Of a stretch of 20,383 nucleotides of DNA, positions 1 through 6,174 are shown one piece after another. A program made the position numbers and the translations under genes. Below the pieces are notes generated by a model. It was not told the origin of the DNA, made no database searches, and worked only from the letters and a program-made list of their open reading frames with translations. This DNA is from Betaproteobacteria bacterium (GTDB taxonomy: Bacteria; Pseudomonadota; Gammaproteobacteria; Burkholderiales; SG8-41). The number at the start of each line of letters is the position of its first letter. Positions within the stretch are counted from its first letter, which is position 1. The stretch lies in the NCBI GenBank assembly GCA_021414185.1, contig JAIOOZ010000379.1, forward strand, positions 1-20,383. Direction: 5' to 3'.

Positions 1-1
1 C

Positions 2-448
2 ATCGGCCAGGATGCCTTCATGCAGCGCGAGCTATCCACGGTCAGCTTTGGCAGCGATGCCGCGGTGAATCTGATGCGAGTGGTCACCGGCAAGATCCTC
101 TCGGTCTTCGGCAAGGGCGCCCGCTCGATCCAGGTGTCGACTGCCACCATCGGTATCCGCGGCACGGGTTGCTACATCGAGTCGGAAGGAACAGGTACGA
201 AGGCGCGCACCTATTTCTGCCTCTGTTACGGCAGCGCCGAGCTCACCCCCAACGCGGCGCCGCAAGAAAGCGAAACCTACAGCACGACGCACCACGACAA
301 GCCGATGTACATCCACAACGACATGAAGATGGCGAAGATGATGGTGCCGGCCGGGGTCATCAATCACAGCGACGCCGAACTGGACCTGCTCGAAAGCCTG
401 GTCGGGCGCTCGACCCCCTTCGCCGGCCAGGGCGGCAGCAAGTACTGA
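2..448 (+). CDS. FecR-domain exported protein, 5'-truncated by window edge
   Basis: The frame is open from the first bases of the window, so the N-terminus lies upstream; the internal ATG at 20 is probably not the start. The visible 148 residues match the C-terminal half of FecR-domain (PF04773-type) proteins. The diagnostic part is the strand-rich stretch LRVVTGKILSVFGKG-like followed by TATIGIRGTGCYIE, then TYFCLCYG and a conserved INHSDAELDLLESLVGR tail. Proteins of this type in betaproteobacteria are usually short exported FecR-like proteins, not the membrane anti-sigma FecR; no membrane segment is visible here. Role unknown: it may be a periplasmic binding or signalling module. It converges on the gspE-like gene 48 bp away. 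The family call is good; function is not assigned. Confidence 0.8.
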   Translation: MGQDAFMQRELSTVSFGSDAAVNLMRVVTGKILSVFGKGARSIQVSTATIGIRGTGCYIESEGTGTKARTYFCLCYGSAELTPNAAPQESETYSTTHHDKPMYIHNDMKMAKMMVPAGVINHSDAELDLLESLVGRSTPFAGQGGSKY

Positions 449-469
449 GGCTGTCCGACTGATGGTTCA

Positions 470-491
470 GGCCGGGTACACGGCTCCGGCC
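470..491. terminator. Weak GC hairpin between converging genes
   Basis: GGCCGG at 470-475 can pair with CCGGCC at 486-491, with a G-T pair inside and a 9-10 nt loop. It lies in the 48 bp between the stop of the FecR-like gene and the stop of the gspE-like gene, where a bidirectional terminator would be expected. No T-tract follows on either strand, so it is not a canonical intrinsic terminator. Confidence 0.2.
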
Positions 492-496
492 GGGGT

Positions 497-2290
497 TCAG
501 GGCGAACCTGTCTCCAGCATCGGCGGCGCCACCTTGATGATTTCCGCGATGGTCGTCAGGCCCGCCGCCACCTTCTTGGCCCCGGCGATGCGCAGCGGCT
601 TCATGCCCTCGCGCATGGCCTGCTCGCGCAGCTTGGCGAGTTCGGCGCCGCTGGCCACCAGGCGCTTGATCTCGTTCGACAGCGGCATGATCTCGTAAAT
701 GCCGACGCGTCCCTTGTAGCCGGTCATGCGGCAATCGAGGCAGCCCACCGGATGGTAGAGCTGCGCCGGCTTGCTCGATTTCCACGGCGCCACCAGCGCA
801 TTCCAGGCCGCCTCGTCCTCGGCGCGCATGCCACCGGCCTGCTTGCACTTCGGACACAAGGTACGCACCAGGCGCTGCGCCATGACACCAAGCACCGTCG
901 CCGACAAGAGGTAGGACGGAACGCCGAGATCCGTTAGCCGCGTCATCGCCGACGGTGCATCGTTGGTGTGCAGGGTGGACAACACCAGATGGCCGGTCAG
1001 CGCCGCCTGGATCGCCAGATCGGCGGTTTCCAGGTCACGGATTTCGCCGACCATGATGATGTCCGGGTCCTGCCTCATCAGTGAGCGAATGCCCTCGGCA
1101 AAGCCCATGCCGATATCCGGCAGGATCTGCACCTGGTTGAAGGAGCCCTCGATCATTTCGATCGGATCTTCGAGCGTGCACACATTCACCTCGGGCGTCG
1201 CCAGGTGCTTCAGTGTCGAATACAGCGTCACCGTCTTGCCGCTGCCGGTGGGACCGGTGACCAGGATGATGCCGTTGGGCCGTGAGGCCATCTCGTTCCA
1301 CTGCGTCGATTCCTCAGGAGCAAAGCCCAATTCGGAGAAATCGCGGACCAGCACTTCGGGATCGAAAATTCGCATTACCAGTTTTTCGCCGAAGGCAGTA
1401 GGCAGCGTCGACAGGCGCAGTTCGACCTCCTGCCCGTCTGGCGTGCGCGTCTTGATGCGGCCGTCCTGCGGCCGGCGCTTCTCGATCACGTCCATGCGGC
1501 CAAGGATCTTGATGCGGCTGGTCATGGCCTTCAGCACCGTCATCGGGATCTGGTACACCTGATGCAGCACGCCGTCGATGCGGAAGCGCACGATACCCAG
1601 GTCGCGCCGCGGCTCGACGTGGATGTCCGAAGCGCGCTGCTCGAAAGCGTACTGCCAGAGCCAGTCGACGATGGTGACGATGTGTTGGTCATTGGCGTCG
1701 AACTGCTTGTTACCCTTGCCCAGTTCCACCAGTTGCTCGAAGTTCGACGCGCCGCCGGCAACATCGCCTTTTTTCATCGCACCCTTGATCGACTTCGCCA
1801 GGTTGTAGAACTCGACCTGGAAGCGCGTGATGTCGTCCGGATTGCTGATGACGCGGCGGATGTCCTTGCGCAGGATCGGCAACATCTCCGCTTCCCACGC
1901 CCGCTGGTAGGGCTCGGCGGTGGCGATCACCACCTCGCTGGCGGTGACCTCGACCGGCAGGATGCGGAAGCGCGTGGCGTAGGAAATGCTCATCACCTCC
2001 GTCACTCCGGAGATATTGATTTTCAGCGGATCAACGTGCATGTACTGCAGCCCGCACCACTTCGCCAGCCATTGCGTCAGGTGGTCGAGATCGAGCAGGC
2101 GGTGCGGTGGCAGCAGCGACTTCCAGCGCTGCTCGGCGATGACGATGATCGGATGCGTATCGCCCTTGTGATAGCGCCGCTCCTGCGTGAAACGGGCGCC
2201 TTCGGCGGCGTCGACAATCCCGTCGGCGACAAGGGCATCGATCACTTCGGTGAGGGTCAGGCGGTGTTCCTGCTGAGTCTCTTCGGCCAT
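497..2290 (-). CDS. GspE/PulE-family secretion/pilus assembly ATPase
   Basis: A 597-residue hexameric traffic ATPase that would power type II secretion or type IV pilus assembly from the cytoplasmic face of the inner membrane. Residues ~1-180 form a GspE/MshE-type N-terminal domain. The ATPase core follows: RASDIHVEP near 219-227, Walker A GPTGSGKT at 346-353 (K352), Asp-box around 372-377, Walker B DPDIIMVGEIRD at 408-419, and His-box LTGHLVLSTLHTND at 431-444. A zinc-binding loop uses C479, C482, C517 and C520, typical of GspE/PilB. All catalytic motifs are intact and the length is normal. No other secretion or pilus gene is in the window, so it is an orphan here and cannot be assigned to T2SS or T4P. 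The start is the ATG beginning MAEETQQ; its ribosome site is weak. Confidence 0.92.
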   Translation of the reverse strand: MAEETQQEHRLTLTEVIDALVADGIVDAAEGARFTQERRYHKGDTHPIIVIAEQRWKSLLPPHRLLDLDHLTQWLAKWCGLQYMHVDPLKINISGVTEVMSISYATRFRILPVEVTASEVVIATAEPYQRAWEAEMLPILRKDIRRVISNPDDITRFQVEFYNLAKSIKGAMKKGDVAGGASNFEQLVELGKGNKQFDANDQHIVTIVDWLWQYAFEQRASDIHVEPRRDLGIVRFRIDGVLHQVYQIPMTVLKAMTSRIKILGRMDVIEKRRPQDGRIKTRTPDGQEVELRLSTLPTAFGEKLVMRIFDPEVLVRDFSELGFAPEESTQWNEMASRPNGIILVTGPTGSGKTVTLYSTLKHLATPEVNVCTLEDPIEMIEGSFNQVQILPDIGMGFAEGIRSLMRQDPDIIMVGEIRDLETADLAIQAALTGHLVLSTLHTNDAPSAMTRLTDLGVPSYLLSATVLGVMAQRLVRTLCPKCKQAGGMRAEDEAAWNALVAPWKSSKPAQLYHPVGCLDCRMTGYKGRVGIYEIMPLSNEIKRLVASGAELAKLREQAMREGMKPLRIAGAKKVAAGLTTIAEIIKVAPPMLETGSP

Positions 2291-2418
2291 GGCGGTAGCG
2301 TATGCGATTTGGTATCCAGGGAGTCGGCGATGATGACGCCCCGAAGGAAGTCCCCTTGGGGGATAGGCGAACTATAGCCGACAACCGGGCTCCGTCTCAA
2401 TGCCAGGGTATGCCGGGG

Positions 2419-2424
2419 TATGAT
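2419..2424 (+). promoter_or_regulatory. Possible -10 box for the small Cys-repeat gene
   Basis: TATGAT lies 42 bp before the GTG start of the small exported protein, in the 175 bp between divergent genes. No convincing -35 hexamer is found 16-18 bp upstream, and a near-duplicate GGTATG occurs just before it. A GAGGAG ribosome site follows at about 2453-2458. Confidence 0.3.
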
Positions 2425-2465
2425 TCGCGGCGCAATTCCCAACGCCGCCATCGAGGAGAAATCCC

Positions 2466-2816
2466 GTGAAAATACTGTTCGCATTGGCCGCCGGTGCCCT
2501 GCTGGCCCTGCCCGCCCTGGCCGAAACTGCCGCCGACGATTGCGCCCGGGCGCGCGACCCGGACCGCTGCGTGGCCCGCCAGGCAGCGCTCAAGGCCTGC
2601 GGCGAGAAGCGCGGCATTGAGAAGCGCGCCTGCCTGGATGCCAGCATGCCGCCCGTGGATTGCAGCAAGGCGCAAAACCCGCAGAAATGCGAGACTGCAC
2701 AAAAGGCCAAGGAAATCTGCAAGGGCAAGACCGACAAGGCGCTCAAGAAGTGCCTGCGCGAGGAACAGCCGAAGAAGAAAACGAAAAAGAAGCCGCACCG
2801 GACCGCTGCCGGGTGA
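2466..2816 (+). CDS. Small exported Lys-rich protein with two four-Cys repeats
   Basis: A 116-residue protein starting at GTG, supported by a strong GAGGAG site 7-12 bp upstream. Residues 1-19 form a clear Sec signal peptide (MK, hydrophobic core, cleavage near ALA-E). The mature part has exactly eight cysteines: C26, C35, C45, C56 and C66, C75, C85, C96. Each of the first four is repeated exactly 40 residues later, so the protein is a tandem duplication of a CX8CX9CX10C unit. The C-terminus (~101-111) is a basic KKKTKKK-rich tail. The even cysteine number in an exported protein suggests disulfides or metal binding. The KxxC-L spacing loosely recalls PsiF repeats, but the cysteine pattern differs. 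Function unknown. It stands alone between divergent gspE and the TerB-like gene. Confidence 0.8.
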   Translation: MKILFALAAGALLALPALAETAADDCARARDPDRCVARQAALKACGEKRGIEKRACLDASMPPVDCSKAQNPQKCETAQKAKEICKGKTDKALKKCLREEQPKKKTKKKPHRTAAG

Positions 2817-2837
2817 ACCACCAGGGGCCGAGTGGTT
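2816..2837 (+). terminator. Weak hairpin after the Cys-repeat gene
   Basis: AACCAC (2816-2821) pairs with GTGGTT (2832-2837) around a 10-nt loop directly after the TGA stop, followed only by TGT. The stem is short and has no real T-run, so termination activity is doubtful. Confidence 0.2.
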
Positions 2838-2906
2838 TGTCGGATCGCCCCGACACTGAACTGACGGGCCACGTCGCGCATTGAACCTTCAAGGAAGCGA
2901 AACCGC

Positions 2907-3365
2907 ATGATTGCCGGCATCAAGGACTTCTTCAACCAGACTATCGCGCCGGGCGCAGCGGCGCCCGGTGTGGCCTCGCAGCATGCGCTGCACGTCGCGA
3001 CTGCGGCGCTGTTGCTGGAAATGATGCGCATGGACAGCACCGTCACCGCCGCGGAGACCGCATCCGTGGCACGCGCGCTGCAATCTCGTTTCGGCCTCGA
3101 TGCCGTTCAGGTCGGCACGCTGATGGCGCTCGCCGCCGAGGAAGCACGCCTCGCCACCGACTACTTCCAGTTCACCTCGCTGATCAACAAGAACTTCAGC
3201 GCCGGACAGAAGGTCCAGGTTGTCGAATACCTGTGGCAGGTAGCCTATGCCGACGGCCAACTCGACGCCCACGAACAGCACTTCATGCGCAAGATCGCCG
3301 ACCTGCTCTACGTTTCCCACGCCGACTATGTCGCGGCCAAGCAGCGGGCGCGGGACCAGGCCTGA
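2907..3365 (+). CDS. TerB-like (DjlA/TerB-fold) protein
   Basis: A 152-residue, mostly alpha-helical protein of the TerB family (PF05099 type), which also includes the TerB-like part of DjlA. The clearest signature is the second helical hairpin, AYADGQLDAHEQHFMRKIAD at ~111-130, followed by LLYVSHADYVAAKQRA. The first hairpin is HVATAALLLEMMRMDSTVT with acidic residues at equivalent positions. TerB acidic loops are known to bind metal in tellurite-resistance proteins, but in stand-alone members such as this the role is not established. No other ter genes are nearby, so tellurite resistance should not be assumed. AGGAAG precedes the ATG at a good distance. The gene converges on glgP with 89 bp between stops; nothing recognisable lies in that gap. 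Confidence 0.82.
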   Translation: MIAGIKDFFNQTIAPGAAAPGVASQHALHVATAALLLEMMRMDSTVTAAETASVARALQSRFGLDAVQVGTLMALAAEEARLATDYFQFTSLINKNFSAGQKVQVVEYLWQVAYADGQLDAHEQHFMRKIADLLYVSHADYVAAKQRARDQA

Positions 3366-3454
3366 CGACGACATCCGCCGTGTCGCCGACGCCGACTTTC
3401 CCAAACTACCCGCAATGGAAGTTCCGCGTCGATCTTGCCCTGGCAGCGGCGGCC

Positions 3455-5938
3455 CTACCCCGCCACCCGCGGCCTCGCCTCCACGTTCCAGATGGTGCTG
3501 GCGTACTGGCCGATGGTGCGGTCCGACGAGAACTTTCCCATTCCCGCCACGTTGAGGATGGCCTTCCGCGCCCAGGCGGCCGGATCGCGATACAGCGTGT
3601 CAACCTGTTCCTGGCAGGCGATGTAGGAGGCGTAGTCGGCCAGCAGCAGGTAGTGGTCGCCGTGGTAGGTCAGCGCGTCGAATACCGGCTTGTAGCGGTC
3701 GCGGTCCTCGGGCGAGAAGTAGCCGTCGCGCAGCATGTCCAGCGCCTGCCTGAGTTCGGCGTTGCCGTCGTAATGGACCCAGGGGTTATAGCCTGCGGCG
3801 TACTGCTGCGCTACTTCATCGGCGGTGAGGCCAAAAATGAAGAAGTTCTCGACGCCGACCTCGTTTCGCATTTCGACATTGGCACCATCCAGCGTCCCGA
3901 TGGTCAGCGCGCCGTTCAAGGCCAGCTTCATGTTGCCGGTGCCCGAGGCTTCGGTGCCGGCGGTCGAGATCTGCTCGGAAAGGTCGGCGGCGGGGATGAT
4001 GAGTTCAGCGTTGGAGACATCGTAGTTGGGGATGAACACCACCTTTAGCCGGTCGCGCACCAGCGGATCGTTGTTCACGATGTCGGCGATGTAGTTGATC
4101 AGGCGGATCACCAGCTTGGCCATGCGGTAGCCGGGCGCGGCCTTGCCGCCGAATATCACCGTGCGCGGCGGGGCGTCGCCGCCGGCACGCAGGCGGTTGT
4201 AGAGCGTGATCACGTGCAGCAGGTTGAGCAGTTGCCGCTTGTATTCGTGGATGCGCTTGATCTGCACGTCGAACAGCGAATCGGGATCGACCTTGATCGC
4301 CAGCCGCTGCGCAATGACATGGGCCAGGCGCAGCTTGTTGTCGTGCTTGACGCGCACGAAGCGCTCGCGGAAGGCAGCGTCGGTCGCCAGCGGCGTGAGT
4401 TGCCGCAACCGGTCGAGGTCCTTCAGCCAGCCCTTGCCGATGTTGGCCGTGATCAGCGCCGACAAGGCCGGGTTGGCCTGGTTGAGCCAGCGCCGTGGCG
4501 TGACGCCGTTGGTCATGTTGACGATCCTGTCCGGCCAGAGGCGGTGAAAGTCGGCGAAGATGGTTTCCTTCATCAGGCGGGTGTGGATTTCGGCCACGCC
4601 ATTTACCTTGTGGCTGCCGACGAAGGCGAGGTGCGCCATGCGAATGCGCTTGCCCTTGTTCTCGTCGATCAGCGACATGCGCTGCCACAGACCGGGATCG
4701 CCCGGGTAGTGGTGCATCACGTCTTTGAGGAAACGGTAGTTGATCTCGTAGATGATCTGCAGGTGCCGCGGCAGCACGCGCTCGAATAGCGGCACCGGCC
4801 AGGTTTCCAGCGCCTCGGGCATCAGCGTGTGGTTGGTGTAGGCGAAGGTGCGCGTGGTGATGCCCCAGGCGCGGTTCCATTCAAGGTGGTGCTCGTCGAC
4901 CAGGATGCGCATCAGCTCGGCAACGGCGATCGAAGGGTGGGTGTCGTTGAGCTGGACCGCCACCTTGTCCGGCAGATTGTCGATCGGTGTCTCCGACTTG
5001 GCGAAGCGGTAGAGCATGTCCTGTAGCGAAGCGGAGACGAAGAAGTACTGCTGCTTGAGGCGCAGTTCGCGGCCCATCTCGGTGGTGTCGTCGGGGTAGA
5101 GCACCTTGGACAGGTTCTCCGAATCGTTCTTGTCCTCGACGGCGCGGATGTAGTTGCCCTCGTTGAAGTATTTGAGGTCGAAGTCTCGGCTGGCCTTGGC
5201 CGCCCACAGCCGCATGTTGTTCACCGTGCCGGTGTCGTAACCGGGAATCGGGTAGTCATAGGCCATGGCCATGACGTCGTCGCTGTCCACCCACTGGTAG
5301 TTCTTGTGGCCATGTTCGTCGGCAAACTCGACCACGCGGCCGTGGAACTTGACCTGGTAGAGCACCTCGGGGCGCGGGAACTCCCAGGGATTGCCGTAGC
5401 GCAGCCAGTTGTCGGGGTGCTCGACCTGCTGGCCGTCGTCGATGCCCTGGTGGAACATGCCGTATTCGTAGCGGATGCCGTAGCCGTAGCCGGGCACACC
5501 CATGGTCGCCATCGAATCGAGGAAACAGGCCGCCAGCCGGCCGAGGCCGCCGTTGCCCAGCGCCGCGTCGGGCTCCGCCTCGGCGATGTTCTCCGGTTTG
5601 ATGCCCATCTCGGCCAAGGCCGCGAGCGCGTCGCGAAACTCCTTTTCGGCGCAGATATTGAGCATGCTGTTGGTCATGGTGCGGCCCATGAGGAATTCCA
5701 TCGAGAGGTAATAGACCCGCTTGCGGTCCTCGATGTAATAGCTGCGCATGGTTTCCATCCAGCGCTCGATCATGCGTTCGCGCACCACTGCGGCCGCGGC
5801 GTAGAACCAGTCGCGGTCGGTGGCAGTGATCGGGTCCTTGCCGATGGTGTAGATCAGGCGGTTGTAGAGCGAACGCCGGATCGATTCGGCGTCGAGCGTC
5901 GGGTGGTCAAGATCGGGCAAGGCGGCGGGCTTTTTCAT
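3455..5938 (-). CDS. glgP: Glycogen/starch phosphorylase
   Basis: Releases glucose-1-phosphate from the non-reducing ends of alpha-1,4-glucan using phosphate and pyridoxal phosphate, in the cytoplasm. At 827 residues it is close to E. coli GlgP (815). Family signatures are intact: VYYLSMEFLMGRT near 80, GNGGLGRLAACFLDSMAT, VNMTNGVTPRRWL, IKRIHEYKRQLLN, and the PLP site EASGTGNMKLALNG with the Schiff-base lysine at K671. The frame stays open upstream to 6112, but the ATG at 5938 (MKKPAALPDL) is chosen because a GGAG site sits about 8 bp before it and residues from there align with GlgP N-termini. No other glycogen genes are adjacent. Its first ~45 codons and 5' leader recur at 19073-19258 fused to an htpG remnant. 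Confidence 0.96.
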   Translation of the reverse strand: MKKPAALPDLDHPTLDAESIRRSLYNRLIYTIGKDPITATDRDWFYAAAAVVRERMIERWMETMRSYYIEDRKRVYYLSMEFLMGRTMTNSMLNICAEKEFRDALAALAEMGIKPENIAEAEPDAALGNGGLGRLAACFLDSMATMGVPGYGYGIRYEYGMFHQGIDDGQQVEHPDNWLRYGNPWEFPRPEVLYQVKFHGRVVEFADEHGHKNYQWVDSDDVMAMAYDYPIPGYDTGTVNNMRLWAAKASRDFDLKYFNEGNYIRAVEDKNDSENLSKVLYPDDTTEMGRELRLKQQYFFVSASLQDMLYRFAKSETPIDNLPDKVAVQLNDTHPSIAVAELMRILVDEHHLEWNRAWGITTRTFAYTNHTLMPEALETWPVPLFERVLPRHLQIIYEINYRFLKDVMHHYPGDPGLWQRMSLIDENKGKRIRMAHLAFVGSHKVNGVAEIHTRLMKETIFADFHRLWPDRIVNMTNGVTPRRWLNQANPALSALITANIGKGWLKDLDRLRQLTPLATDAAFRERFVRVKHDNKLRLAHVIAQRLAIKVDPDSLFDVQIKRIHEYKRQLLNLLHVITLYNRLRAGGDAPPRTVIFGGKAAPGYRMAKLVIRLINYIADIVNNDPLVRDRLKVVFIPNYDVSNAELIIPAADLSEQISTAGTEASGTGNMKLALNGALTIGTLDGANVEMRNEVGVENFFIFGLTADEVAQQYAAGYNPWVHYDGNAELRQALDMLRDGYFSPEDRDRYKPVFDALTYHGDHYLLLADYASYIACQEQVDTLYRDPAAWARKAILNVAGMGKFSSDRTIGQYASTIWNVEARPRVAG

Positions 5939-5978
5939 GGGGCGCTCCATTGCACAAGACGAATAGCATGATACTCGC
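5793..5978 (-). repeat. Direct repeat copy A: glgP leader and first ~48 codons
   Basis: This segment matches 19073-19258 at a constant offset of 13,280 bp and in the same orientation. Over the 128 bp 5811-5938, which run from the glgP start codon inward, only position 5891 differs. Similarity continues less perfectly over the 40 bp upstream of the ATG (including CATGATACTCGC) and fades at both ends. This copy continues into intact glgP. Confidence 0.93.
5968..5973 (-). promoter_or_regulatory. Possible glgP -10 box
   Basis: On the minus strand TATCAT lies 30 bp before the glgP ATG and would give a leader of ~23 nt that contains the GGAG site. The block CATGATACTCGC around it is preserved in the second copy (19247-19258). 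The expected -35 position falls outside the repeat and is a poor match, so activity is uncertain. Confidence 0.35.
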
Positions 5979-6174
5979 CGGGCGACCCAGCACCGGGAGA
6001 ACCAGCGCGCCTCCAGCCAGTCCCTGAAATGGGCCAAGACGGGGTCGCTTATTGGCGGTTCGAGGGCGGGAAAAAAGGCCAGACTTTCAGGATGAGAAAG
6101 TGCCGCGTCCAAACGCCGTTCCGTTCATGCTTTTGGCATTGTCGCGACTTGCTTGGCGCGCGAGCAATGCAGGC

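Noticed and set aside
497..2290. A type II secretion operon.
   Set aside because: Only the ATPase is present; the neighbours are a FecR-like gene and a small exported protein, with no gspF, gspG or gspD types.
2907..3365. Tellurite-resistance operon.
   Set aside because: A lone TerB-like domain with no terC, terD, terE or terZ neighbours does not support it.
6130..6165. TGGCATTGTCGCGACTTGCT before the first TPR gene, resembling a sigma-54 promoter.
   Set aside because: The spacing between the GG and GC elements is 14 bp instead of the required 10, so it does not fit.
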